Shown piece by piece: positions 1 through 8,298 of a DNA stretch of 42,654 nucleotides; the first letter of the stretch is position 1; the number at the start of each line of letters is the position of its first letter. The stretch covers positions 1 through 42,654 of the forward strand of contig CALEPS010000125.1 of NCBI GenBank assembly GCA_937910305.1, given 5' to 3'. The notes under the pieces were generated by a model, which was given only the letters and a program-made list of their open reading frames with translations, searched no databases and was not told where the DNA came from. Origin of the DNA: an uncultured Bacteroidales bacterium. Lineage in GTDB: Bacteria > Bacteroidota > Bacteroidia > Bacteroidales > Paludibacteraceae. The position numbers and the translations under genes are program-made.

Positions 1-835
1 CCCAAATCCCCAATCCCCATCCCCAATATATATTATAAACTTTATATTAAAAGTTATAATAGTAAAAATAAATAATTAAATATAATAAAATAATCTTTTA
101 TTAATTATCAGGATCAAAAAAGTCTCCATTATTTATAAATGAATAAATTTCATCTTGAAAAAAATAAATATCATGTTTAAACCCTTCTTCGACTTCTTCA
201 ATAAAAGGATTTAATCCTTTATATAAAAAAAGTAAAGCAATATTTGTTTTATATTTACACAAATGTAGTATTCTTAAAGACATTTCATCATAATGTGAAT
301 TTAAATTAATTCCCCTTTTGATTAACTCCTTTAATTCTTTAATTAATTTCATAATTTTATTTTTCAATTTTGGCATTATTTTTTTATTCTTCATCTTTGT
401 GTCACATTCTTGGAAAAAATCTGCACATAAATCCTCTTCAATATGAACATTTCTATAATTCCAAAACATCCTTGCCGTTTCTATAAAGTCATTCAACTCT
501 TTTTCACTTAAAGGATTATTTTCTTTAGACCACACCTGAATAAGATCATTTCTTTCATATTCTTCTTCATCAAAGTTTATTTTATTCTCATATTTATCAG
601 TAAATTCGTACATATTACATTGGCGGTTTGACCCTAATTTTATCTTTCTTCTTTTATATTGGGGATCTGTATGAGTCAAGGATAATAAAAGACTCTCTTT
701 GTCTCCTTTTATTTCATTAGCTTTTTTTTTGCTACTTTTTTTAATTGATTGCAAAGATTGTTCATCTTTGTTAACTGTTTGTTTATTTGAAAAGGAGATT
801 TCATTATTTAAATTACTGCTTGATAAATTTTCTGC
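1..835. other. AT-rich foreign segment, probable chimeric join to the bacterial contig
   Basis: Base composition changes abruptly near 825-840, from strongly AT-rich on the left to balanced Bacteroidales-like DNA on the right. The left part still carries one long open frame on the minus strand, which is unlikely by chance in such AT-rich DNA and suggests a real exon. Its protein resembles eukaryotic ELM2/SANT proteins. Bases 1-100 are non-coding: a C-rich stretch (1-28, degenerate CCCCAAT/CCCCAT units) and then nearly pure A/T. I see no bacterial promoter or terminator here. An assembly chimera is the simplest reading; a true transfer or fusion is less likely. Confidence 0.75.
101..835 (-). 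pseudogene. ELM2/SANT-like eukaryotic coding fragment (3' part of the chimeric frame)
   Basis: The ~245 residues encoded here do not look bacterial. A Lys/Ser-rich linker is followed by 'RRKIKLGSNRQCNM' and then 'VWSKENNPLSEKELNDF', which fit the ELM2 pattern (I-R-V-G-x-x-x-Q-A, then V-W...N-P-L-x-x-x-x-I-D-x-F). Next come 'DEMSLRILHL' and 'ALLFLYKG', like the second half of ELM2 in MTA/RERE/EGL-27-type co-repressors, and a possible start of a SANT helix ('DEIYSFINNGDFF'). The frame ends at TAA 101-103 before a full SANT domain. An AT-rich eukaryote such as a parasitic nematode or a protist would fit. The assignment is by motif memory only, without alignment. Confidence 0.55.
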
Positions 836-2734
836 TTCCTTATGGCTGTACATCTCCGTGTAGTCCCAACGCGTGAAAGCCAGATCCTGCGAGAAATAAT
901 TAGTGAGTATGGGTGAGGTAGGCAACCACTGGATAGAGTGCATCCATACGGGGTCGCCGCTGAACCATGTCCACCAACCTACGCCCTGCATCGTCAGATT
1001 GCAGCAATAAGGATGGGTGTATTTGGTGTAGTCAATATTGCGTCTTTTGCGGTCGAACCAATACTCCGCTGTTGCTTTTGCCTCTACGGTATAGCCGAAG
1101 ATACCGGCATCACGCATCGCCTGATCGCCCAGTGCTTCGCCCAGCAGCCAAACCCCGCCCCAGGACTGCATCGCTTCGGAGGAAGACTCCTGACCGTTTC
1201 CGTTACCACCGTTTCCCATACCGCCGGCAAACGAATGACCGCAGTAGGGATTGAAGGTGCGGAAAAGCGGATAGCGGTTGCTGTCCCTCAACCAGCAGGC
1301 ATAATCCAACGCAACCTCTCGCGCCATCGCGCCGTATTTCGATTTAAAATCAGCATCCAGCATACATAGCACTGCCGAGGCATAAATGAAATAGCCATAA
1401 TGGAAATGATGGTCATTGAATGTTTCGGAGTCGTACGAGGTATCAAAACCGACCATTGCGCCCCATCGCGGAAAGCGTGCGAAATACATGTTCTGTTCCC
1501 CCGGAATATAGGTGTACCAGTTCTCAAGTGTGGCACGCAGTCTCTTTTTCGCCATAAGATAGGTTGTTGTGTCGCCCATCTGGAGTGCAAAGGTCATATA
1601 GTGCATCATCTGGGTAAGCCCTTTCCCTCCCCAATAGGTATCGGCGCCGAAAGAACCACGCGCAGCATAATCAGACTCCAGAGCCAGCATGCGGGTACGG
1701 GAGAAACCCTCTTTCCATTCCTGCGGAGCCGGGAAGAAAGGCAAGAAGCCATCTATCGGATAGACGAAGGCAAAATTATTCCCCTCCGCCAGACGCATCT
1801 CCCCGCGCGGGGACATATAGGTTAGGTCATTTACCATTTGGTCATTTACCATTTGATCATTTAATCCCTCGTGACTGTAATAATGGTGCGGCAAAAAAGC
1901 CATCAGGACATTTGCCGTTTGGTTATTGGCCGTTTGATCGTCAGTATAAACGCGGAAGGTGGTGGTCAGGCGGGATTGAGACATATCAACCTGATAATCC
2001 AGCCTTGTTCGACGAGGGATACGATGGGCAAAGAGCGCGGCATGGGCAGCATCCAGTCCGTCTGTCAGCAGCGCAACCGTCGTCACTTGCTGATCGGAGA
2101 AAACACCGAAACGGGAACTATCGGGATTCGTCACCTGCGCAGTAATATTCTTTGTCTCTATCCACACCAGCGGCGAACCCTGCATGCAGGTGACACGCAC
2201 CCATGCCTCTCCGTCCTGCATCACAAACGACATCATGAAATCCGACCAGTTATCCACAAGAGCCTCGCGGAAAGCCGCTCTCTTACCGGTTATGGTATTT
2301 GTAAAAGAGACAGCGAGCGGGGTATTCCATTTGACCTCACATCCTGTCGGTTCCCAATAGGAGGGGAAACCGATCTGTAGTTCTCCGTCTTTGGCTTCCG
2401 CCCAGCCCGGATAGAACCATAGTTTGCCTGTCCATTGATTCACTAATGCATAGGTCCACCAGTCGTTGCTTGGAAGAGCCAGAGAACCCTCCGCAGAGCC
2501 GTCTGCCGGTGCCAGACGCTGTAATAACGAATCCGGCAGATAGAGACGCCTGTGCTCCGTCTGGTAGGCTTGACATCCCTCATGAAGCGATGAACGGCTT
2601 TCTGCCAGCGGCGCAAACGATGCGTACGAACCTGCACCAAGAGGCACCGCTGTCTGCGCGGACAAACCTACCCGTCCTCCTAAAAAGAGTGAGAACAGGA
2701 CAACTATCCATATGGAGATTACAGGCTTTTTCAT
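101..2734 (-). CDS. GH81 endo-beta-1,3-glucanase, 3'-truncated and fused in frame to foreign coding DNA
   Basis: The start is taken at 2734, giving MKKPVISIWIVVLFSLF as signal peptide with AAGGAT just upstream; this is 4 nt past the stop of the previous gene, so the upstream ATG at 2782 is rejected. Residues ~30-635 are a GH81 endo-beta-1,3-glucanase. FNDHHFHYG contains the catalytic-acid Asp (D441), and QESSSEAM contains the two conserved Glu (E516, E520). The family match stops near 'RWDYTEMYSHKEA' (about residue 632), so roughly the last 70-130 residues of a GH81 catalytic domain are missing. The remaining ~245 residues are Lys/Asn/Glu-rich and belong to the AT-rich segment. The 15-bp repeats at 1826-1863 and 1914-1942 add in-frame DQMVN and NQTAN doublets. 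It is the last gene of the glucan operon, probably exported to the periplasm or cell surface. Confidence 0.85.
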   Translation of the reverse strand: MKKPVISIWIVVLFSLFLGGRVGLSAQTAVPLGAGSYASFAPLAESRSSLHEGCQAYQTEHRRLYLPDSLLQRLAPADGSAEGSLALPSNDWWTYALVNQWTGKLWFYPGWAEAKDGELQIGFPSYWEPTGCEVKWNTPLAVSFTNTITGKRAAFREALVDNWSDFMMSFVMQDGEAWVRVTCMQGSPLVWIETKNITAQVTNPDSSRFGVFSDQQVTTVALLTDGLDAAHAALFAHRIPRRTRLDYQVDMSQSRLTTTFRVYTDDQTANNQTANVLMAFLPHHYYSHEGLNDQMVNDQMVNDLTYMSPRGEMRLAEGNNFAFVYPIDGFLPFFPAPQEWKEGFSRTRMLALESDYAARGSFGADTYWGGKGLTQMMHYMTFALQMGDTTTYLMAKKRLRATLENWYTYIPGEQNMYFARFPRWGAMVGFDTSYDSETFNDHHFHYGYFIYASAVLCMLDADFKSKYGAMAREVALDYACWLRDSNRYPLFRTFNPYCGHSFAGGMGNGGNGNGQESSSEAMQSWGGVWLLGEALGDQAMRDAGIFGYTVEAKATAEYWFDRKRRNIDYTKYTHPYCCNLTMQGVGWWTWFSGDPVWMHSIQWLPTSPILTNYFSQDLAFTRWDYTEMYSHKEAENLSSSNLNNEISFSNKQTVNKDEQSLQSIKKSSKKKANEIKGDKESLLLSLTHTDPQYKRRKIKLGSNRQCNMYEFTDKYENKINFDEEEYERNDLIQVWSKENNPLSEKELNDFIETARMFWNYRNVHIEEDLCADFFQECDTKMKNKKIMPKLKNKIMKLIKELKELIKRGINLNSHYDEMSLRILHLCKYKTNIALLFLYKGLNPFIEEVEEGFKHDIYFFQDEIYSFINNGDFFDPDN
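1826..1863. repeat. 15-bp tandem repeat inside the GH81 gene
   Basis: The unit GTCATTTACCATTTG occurs twice in succession, followed by a partial third copy. It encodes DQMVN DQMVN D on the minus strand. A related doublet (unit about GCCGTTTGGTTATTG) lies at 1914-1942 and encodes NQTAN repeats. Both preserve the frame and sit in a likely surface loop. Confidence 0.85.
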
Positions 2735-2738
2735 ATCC

Positions 2739-5705
2739 TTATAATTCAACCACAAGCTTTTTAATCTCTCCGTCACGGGCAAAGATATGGGAGCTTTGCT
2801 CTTTGGACAGAGTCAAAGACGGCTGATGCAGGTCTGACCTGGCTGATTTCTTATAAATGACCTCCGTGCCGCAGTAGGTAAAATGCAACTCGCCGTCCTT
2901 GAAATCCGACTCGGTCAGCATGGTCGGGCAGAAGGTGATCTGACCATCATGAACGGACACGCCGAGTTCAAAGAAACGGGAGATGATATCTTCTTTCACC
3001 TGACCGGTCATACCGGGTTGCTGCACGCCTGCCATAGAGGGTGTATGCGAATACGGATCAAACGGGAACGCGCCGTATTCGTCTGGACGTTTATGCGAAC
3101 CTATTCCTTCTCGGATGGCTCTGTAATGAGCGCGAAGACGCTGTAGCGTTTCCTCCTTGGTACTTGGTACTTGGTCACTTGGTACTTGGCTTATCGTCTC
3201 TCCTACCGCCAGCAGCAGTTTGGACACCATATGCCAATAGATGCAACCTAATCCTTCATATTTATAGAACGTGCCGGAACGGCCGGTGAAGGCATGGTGA
3301 TTGAAGACGGACTCATAGAGGTCTTTCAATTCCTCGGGCAGATTATTGGCATTGCGGTATTGCGCATCGAAATGGATACCTCCGTCGCAATCCTGTTTGA
3401 GGATGGTACCCAGATACTTCTGCCGGATCTCAGGCGTCAGCAGAACGCTGTCGGAAGGCACGTTGTTGAGTTCCAGGAATGTCTTGCGTTTGCGGTTCGG
3501 GTACAACATATACGACCGCTGGTCTTCCCTGTACAGATCCGATGCCCGCATAGCATCCAGCAGATCCGCAGATTCCTCACCGGAGAGGATGCCCGAAGTA
3601 AGTACCGCCACTTGTCCCTCCAGCATCTGATAGAGATGGGTAATCTCAATACCCTCACCGGTCTCCGTAAAGCGGATAAGGTTGTACGCCTCGTACAAGC
3701 CGTCCTCCCGCTTGTTGGCGCGGATAGAAGCATCTATACGTTTCAGCGCATCTGCCAGGAATGTCTGTATCTCTTCTCGCGACACGGTCTGCCTGTTTCC
3801 GCTTATTCCGCCATACACCCGTGTGCGGTATTGTTCGCCCGCAAGACCGGCTGCGTCGATATACCGTCGGCTGTTTTCACACGACTGCAATGCCTTATGA
3901 ATAGCCGCCAGGAAATCCGCAGTCTCTGTACCTACCGTAATATCCGAGGTAACAAGGGATTGCAGGAAAGTGATATAGCGGCGCATATAATAGAGCGTCA
4001 CCATAGAAGCGCCGTAACCTACCAGCGCATTATTCGCATCGTTCCATTCCGGCCGCAGCGTATTCATCCATATGCCCGCGTCCGGAATAAAATTCGACAG
4101 TTTGGTCAGCAGCGTGATAAGAAGCTTGTCCGCCATTGTTGTCCGGCGCACCTGTTGTTTCTCGTCCAGAATCAGTTTGGCGTCTGCGCCCATTTGCGGC
4201 ACTAAAGCCATGATCCGGTTATGCAACTCGGTATCGAACCAAATGCTGTTCTTCGGATCCGCCACTATCTCCTTGTACGATTTGAGGCGGTATGGCACAT
4301 TGGCGAAAGCATACTGCCGTTCGTTAAGCAGACTGCGCAAAGTATCGGGATCGTGCTGATAACTGATCTCCAGCAGTTTGAGCAGATAGATAATCTGGTG
4401 GTCTCCCCAATAGCCGATGTTCGACCACGGGTTCTCCGGCTCTATCACCTCCCAGTCAATGCCGTGGTTGGAGATACGGTAGGGGTTATAGCCGTCCGCC
4501 GTAGTGGCATTGAGGAACTTGGCGATGATATGATTGATAAAGAGCGGATAGGAGAGCGACAGCGCTTCCCAGTTCTGGAATATATCGCGCCAGTTGCCCT
4601 GATAGGCTACCACCGGGTTTCCTTTCTCGTCCTGCACACGGATATCAAACAGGTTCCACGGCCGCGAAGGATCGCCGTGGCGGCGACCGAAAGTCAGCGG
4701 CAGATCTTCCGTAGCAGACTTCGGCGGATAGGTCAGATAATAGCCGCCGCGCATGGTGTTAAACAGCACGTTGGCGAAATGGCGTGCATCATTCGCTTCA
4801 TCGCCGGTATGCTGTACGCCGTCGTTTTTCGCTACTATCTGCTTCAGCGTCTCGGTGGACTGCTTCATCGCCGCTTCTATCTCCGCGATAGCATCCGGCT
4901 GTGCGATAAAATGCATCAAATCATGTACCGCTACCGCATCCTGACTCACGTCCAGCACGTTGTACCAAGTAACGGAAGAGTGCAAAACGAGTCGTGAATG
5001 AGCCGTAAAAGTTCCGCGCACACCTTTCGAAGCCGTCTGGCTATAATCGGCGTCAGGTAATCCCAGACAATATACCGTATTGCATGTGAGAGACTCGCTG
5101 GGTTCTGCCCGATCGACAAGGATTGCTTCCATACGGAAGAGACCCAATGAGCCGATAATCTCCGTCTTCTTATAGCCGTCCACAAGCGTAGAAAACTCAT
5201 TCTGGGTCTTGCGCTCTACACCCGCGGGAAGAACATTCATCAGTTTGTCGGTCAGATCAATGTCTATCGCTTTGTCCGTCAGGTTCTCCAGGGTGGCTCT
5301 GCGCACCCAGCCGTGCTTTCCTGCCGGTGCCCAGAGATAGGAGAAACGCAAACCGAGTGTATGGTTCTCCTCGCAGAATACAATCTGGTTACCGACCAGC
5401 GATTTGGCTATCTTACGGGATATTTCATATACCGGCTGTTGCATGTTCGAGAACGGACGCCACGCGTTGATGATCGTACGCGGACCGGTAAACTCATAGC
5501 TCTCCGTAATCTTGTCGTCCGTATAATACGGGAAGAGCGCTTCACCGGGACTTCTGCGACCTGCCGTCAGTCCTCCGGTGGAAGACAGGTACATCCATAG
5601 ATCCGTATCCGACGCCAGCGAGATGAAGAACGGCTGCATCTCATCGTAATTGGCAATCTCATAAAACCGTTCGCCGTTAATCGATATAAATTGTCCTTTT
5701 ACCAT
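2739..5705 (-). CDS. GH94-clan phosphorylase (GH149/GH161-like), probable beta-1,3-oligoglucan phosphorylase
   Basis: A 988-residue protein without a signal peptide, so cytosolic. The N-terminus (residues ~1-280) is a beta-sandwich region with 'SSTGGLTAGRRSP' and 'LFPYYTDDKI', as in large cellobiose-phosphorylase-like proteins. The middle is an alpha/alpha-barrel with 'WSNIGYWGDHQIIYLLKLLE' and 'RPEWNDANNALVGYG'. The W-N-D motif (D556) matches the proton-donor Asp of the GH94 clan. Length and context favour GH149/GH161 beta-1,3-glucan phosphorylases over the shorter GH94 disaccharide enzymes. The likely reaction is phosphorolysis of imported laminari-oligosaccharides to glucose-1-phosphate and a shortened chain. 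It follows the sugar symporter by 88 nt and precedes GH81 by 4 nt. A heptad repeat (3155-3191) encodes the in-frame SQVPSDQVPST loop. The clan call is firm, the exact family and chain specificity are not. Confidence 0.75.
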   Translation of the reverse strand: MVKGQFISINGERFYEIANYDEMQPFFISLASDTDLWMYLSSTGGLTAGRRSPGEALFPYYTDDKITESYEFTGPRTIINAWRPFSNMQQPVYEISRKIAKSLVGNQIVFCEENHTLGLRFSYLWAPAGKHGWVRRATLENLTDKAIDIDLTDKLMNVLPAGVERKTQNEFSTLVDGYKKTEIIGSLGLFRMEAILVDRAEPSESLTCNTVYCLGLPDADYSQTASKGVRGTFTAHSRLVLHSSVTWYNVLDVSQDAVAVHDLMHFIAQPDAIAEIEAAMKQSTETLKQIVAKNDGVQHTGDEANDARHFANVLFNTMRGGYYLTYPPKSATEDLPLTFGRRHGDPSRPWNLFDIRVQDEKGNPVVAYQGNWRDIFQNWEALSLSYPLFINHIIAKFLNATTADGYNPYRISNHGIDWEVIEPENPWSNIGYWGDHQIIYLLKLLEISYQHDPDTLRSLLNERQYAFANVPYRLKSYKEIVADPKNSIWFDTELHNRIMALVPQMGADAKLILDEKQQVRRTTMADKLLITLLTKLSNFIPDAGIWMNTLRPEWNDANNALVGYGASMVTLYYMRRYITFLQSLVTSDITVGTETADFLAAIHKALQSCENSRRYIDAAGLAGEQYRTRVYGGISGNRQTVSREEIQTFLADALKRIDASIRANKREDGLYEAYNLIRFTETGEGIEITHLYQMLEGQVAVLTSGILSGEESADLLDAMRASDLYREDQRSYMLYPNRKRKTFLELNNVPSDSVLLTPEIRQKYLGTILKQDCDGGIHFDAQYRNANNLPEELKDLYESVFNHHAFTGRSGTFYKYEGLGCIYWHMVSKLLLAVGETISQVPSDQVPSTKEETLQRLRAHYRAIREGIGSHKRPDEYGAFPFDPYSHTPSMAGVQQPGMTGQVKEDIISRFFELGVSVHDGQITFCPTMLTESDFKDGELHFTYCGTEVIYKKSARSDLHQPSLTLSKEQSSHIFARDGEIKKLVVEL
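3155..3191. repeat. heptad tandem repeat inside the phosphorylase gene
   Basis: About five units of TTGGTAC, one of them with an extra base, read SQVPSDQVPST on the minus strand. The tract keeps the frame and looks like a late insertion of the short repeats seen elsewhere in the window. Confidence 0.8.
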
Positions 5706-5750
5706 GATTATCTTATTTTTTCGAACACTCAGTCCGAAAATAAAACGTTA

Positions 5751-5784
5751 GTGATACTTAGTGATACTTAGTGATATTTAGTGG
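5751..5784. repeat. 10-bp tandem repeat between symporter and phosphorylase genes
   Basis: GTGATACTTA occurs twice, followed by GTGATATTTA and a partial fourth copy. It fills much of the 88-nt gap between the two genes. No promoter of the (T/C)TTG-20-TAnnTTTG form is visible here, so the genes are probably co-transcribed across it. Confidence 0.8.
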
Positions 5785-5793
5785 TTTGCGGTA

Positions 5794-7251
5794 CTATTTC
5801 GAGCGTGCTTCGGACTCCCGTTGGACCTCCAACTCAGCCTTCATCTGTTCCATGGTGGCGGTGTCCAGATTATAGAACGCTAAAAAGATAGCGCACGAGG
5901 CATACAGCACGCCGGGAACAATACCGAACATCCAATGGAAGGTGTTCATAATCAGCGGTGTATGCTGGATCTGGTCAATAGTCAGCAGATCGGCGTTATA
6001 TCCGATCATCGACATGACTACGCCGAACAAGGCAGCACCGATAGACCATCCTATCTTCTGTGCAAAGACCGCCGCAGAGAGGCACAGACCCGTTGTACGG
6101 CGCTGGAACTTCCACTCCCCGTAGTCCGCTGCGTCTGCCAGCATCGTCCATAGCAACGAGATAGCCGGCGCATAAGCAATCTTACCCAGACAGTTGAAGA
6201 TATTGATCAGTACAAAATTCTTGCCTGCGAAGAAAAGCATGCAGAAGAAGAAGCCCGACAGCAGCGAACAAACGATATAGAGCTGTTTCGCACCGTATTT
6301 CTTCACAAGCGGTTTGGTCGTAGGAATAGCGATAATAAGAGCCACAGTACCCAAGATATTGAAGATCTGGCTCTTGGATTCTGCACCGAGGAAATACTTA
6401 AAATAATAGGTGGCGGATATATTCTGGATGGCGAACATGATAAACGACACGATGCCTACTAATGTCAAAACCACCCATGGTCTGTTCTTGAACAGATATT
6501 TGAAATCCCGTCCCAGATGCGCATCCTGGCGTTTGGGAGGCGCCACACGCTCACGCGTAGTAAAGAAGGTGATCAGGAACAGAATGATACCCACGCATCC
6601 GAAGATAGCCACCAAGTAACGGAAACCGATGATATACGACGAACGCACAAGGGCGGAATTGGCAGCCGCGCCTTCCATAAACAGTTTGCGTGCCGCATCG
6701 TCTGCCATGACGGAGTAATCCATTCCCGTAGCATGAGATCCGAGATAATACACGATATACAGTGCAAAACCCGATACTATCAGCTGCCCGAGGTTGGCTG
6801 CCACAAAGCGGAACGAGTTCAGTCCGGCACGCTCTATCGAATCATCCGTCATCACGGCGCCCAGCGACGAATAAGGGATATTCACGATGGCATATACTAT
6901 CCGCAGACCGATAAACATCGGCAGGATATAGGCTATCAGCGCATTGCCTTGCAGATCAGGTCCGAAAAACGCCAGAAAGGCAAACAGCGCAAACGGAACA
7001 CAACCGAACAACAGGAACGGACGGAACTTGCCCCATCGCGTGTTCGTCCTATCCGCCCAGATTCCGACAACAGGATCCATCACGGCATCCATGATTGTAC
7101 CCAGAATAGCGATAGCGGTGGACCATGCAGGACTGATTCCCAGTACGTCGGTGTAATAGAAAATCAACCAGAAATTGACCAGATCCCACACAAAATGGGA
7201 CGCCGTGTCACCTAAACTGTAACCTAACTTTTCTTTAATACTTAACTTCAT
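5794..7251 (-). CDS. GPH-family (MelB-like) sugar:cation symporter
   Basis: A 485-residue membrane protein with about twelve hydrophobic segments. The start 'KLSIKEKLGYSLGDTASHFV' is typical of the glycoside-pentoside-hexuronide:cation symporters (MFS_2), as is 'DAVMDPVVGIWADRTNTRWG' around residue 60, which carries the cation-site Asp and the loop with the conserved Arg/Lys cluster. It sits between the exported GH16 enzymes and the cytosolic phosphorylase. The inferred role is inner-membrane import of short beta-1,3-gluco-oligosaccharides delivered by SusCD. It is 29 nt from the preceding gene and 88 nt from the next. The substrate is inferred from neighbours only. Confidence 0.88.
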   Translation of the reverse strand: MKLSIKEKLGYSLGDTASHFVWDLVNFWLIFYYTDVLGISPAWSTAIAILGTIMDAVMDPVVGIWADRTNTRWGKFRPFLLFGCVPFALFAFLAFFGPDLQGNALIAYILPMFIGLRIVYAIVNIPYSSLGAVMTDDSIERAGLNSFRFVAANLGQLIVSGFALYIVYYLGSHATGMDYSVMADDAARKLFMEGAAANSALVRSSYIIGFRYLVAIFGCVGIILFLITFFTTRERVAPPKRQDAHLGRDFKYLFKNRPWVVLTLVGIVSFIMFAIQNISATYYFKYFLGAESKSQIFNILGTVALIIAIPTTKPLVKKYGAKQLYIVCSLLSGFFFCMLFFAGKNFVLINIFNCLGKIAYAPAISLLWTMLADAADYGEWKFQRRTTGLCLSAAVFAQKIGWSIGAALFGVVMSMIGYNADLLTIDQIQHTPLIMNTFHWMFGIVPGVLYASCAIFLAFYNLDTATMEQMKAELEVQRESEARSK

Positions 7252-7259
7252 GATTTTTT

Positions 7260-7286
7260 CGTTATTACGTCATTACGTTATTACTC
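7260..7286. repeat. 8-bp tandem repeat at the end of a GH16 gene
   Basis: GTTATTAC, GTCATTAC and GTTATTAC lie in tandem. The TAA stop of the GH16 gene (7281-7283) lies within the repeat, so the repeat helps set where this protein ends. Confidence 0.75.
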
Positions 7287-8294
7287 GTTTCGCTTATAAA
7301 CGCGGATATAATCCACATACATTTTAACCGGTGTGCCGTCCTCCGGAAGAGCGGTCACTTTCAGGAAAGAAGGATCGTCCATCGGTATCACCTCCGGATA
7401 TTTCTCCGCCGCAGGCATATCGGGGAAGAAACCTCCCACGGACAGATTCAGCACCAGATAGAACGGATGATTGAAATAATGTCCCGGTTCATTGATCTCT
7501 TTGCCCCGCAGCGAGAGTTGGAAATAAGGCTCAGCCTCAGGAAAAATGCTTTCGACTTTCGACTTTTGACTTTCAACTAAATCCAAATACATAGCTATCG
7601 AGTCTTCCGTCCATATCAGCGTGTAGAGATGGAAGTCTCCCTGCACCGGATAGTCGGCGGTACAGAACTGGCCGTAATTGGGGTACGCTCCGTTATTGAA
7701 ACTCTCGCCCCAATGGCATGCTCCGTTAAAATAGCGGTCCTGTGTGCCGGCTTTGATACCGTTCACGTGTCCCATCTCGCATATGTCTATCTCGCCGCAC
7801 TTGGGCCAAACGACCATTCCTTGCTCTGCTAACTTGGCGGCACGGGTGTCTATATCATCATTATTGCCCAGATCGTGCGCAAGGTTATTACCCAGCATCC
7901 AGAAAGCGGGCCAGAGACCGTCTGCCGTATAAGGGAAAGCGATACGTGCCTCCACTTTGCCGTACTCTACCGTCACCTTGTCCTGCGTGTTCAGACGCGC
8001 AGAGGTACACGGACGGTTGCCGTAATTCTCACGCTGCGCATTGAGAACCAAGCACCCTTCGCCGGAAACAGGGTGTTTCTCGATCGTCACGTTCTTCGGC
8101 GTATAATACTGCAACTCGGCGTTTCCGCCGCCGCGGGCGTTGTCCTCTACGTTCCAATAAGCGGTGTTCAAGGTCTCGCCGTCAAACTCATCGGACCACA
8201 CCAACTCCCACTCCGGCTTGGAACAAGAATACAGAGTACAGACCGCTATCGCTGACAGAATACAGAAGATTGTCTTTTTCATTTTTGATTTCAT
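7281..8294 (-). CDS. GH16 laminarinase-like lipoprotein (endo-beta-1,3-glucanase)
   Basis: The start is taken at 8294 (MKSKMKKTIF), 4 nt after the upstream stop; 8282 (MKKTIF) is an alternative. A type II signal peptide ends in the lipobox LYSC, so this is a lipidated, probably surface-exposed enzyme. The single GH16 domain (~25-335) has the active-site motif EIDICE (E168 nucleophile, D170, E173 acid/base) and 'DGLWPAFWMLG'. This spacing is typical of bacterial laminarinases of subfamily GH16_3. A heptad repeat at 7549-7578 encodes the in-frame ESQKSKVES loop near residue 240. It is one of three GH16 enzymes in the operon and probably cuts internal beta-1,3 or mixed-linkage glucan bonds. Confidence 0.9.
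   Translation of the reverse strand: MKSKMKKTIFCILSAIAVCTLYSCSKPEWELVWSDEFDGETLNTAYWNVEDNARGGGNAELQYYTPKNVTIEKHPVSGEGCLVLNAQRENYGNRPCTSARLNTQDKVTVEYGKVEARIAFPYTADGLWPAFWMLGNNLAHDLGNNDDIDTRAAKLAEQGMVVWPKCGEIDICEMGHVNGIKAGTQDRYFNGACHWGESFNNGAYPNYGQFCTADYPVQGDFHLYTLIWTEDSIAMYLDLVESQKSKVESIFPEAEPYFQLSLRGKEINEPGHYFNHPFYLVLNLSVGGFFPDMPAAEKYPEVIPMDDPSFLKVTALPEDGTPVKMYVDYIRVYKRNE
7549..7578. repeat. heptad tandem repeat inside the GH16 gene
   Basis: Four degenerate copies of TTTCGAC (TTTCGAC, TTTCGAC, TTTTGAC, TTTCAAC) encode ESQKSKVES on the minus strand. They interrupt the usual GH16 loop without changing frame. Confidence 0.8.
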
Positions 8295-8298
8295 ACTA

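Noticed and set aside
1..28. C-rich degenerate CCCCAAT/CCCCAT units at the window edge, suggestive of a C4A2 telomere
   Set aside because: Units are not regular and only about four occur, so a telomere cannot be supported; low-complexity edge sequence is more likely.
2735..2782. Upstream ATG giving a longer GH81 protein
   Set aside because: It overlaps the end of the phosphorylase gene, and the ATG at 2734 directly yields a signal peptide with a ribosome-binding-like AAGGAT.
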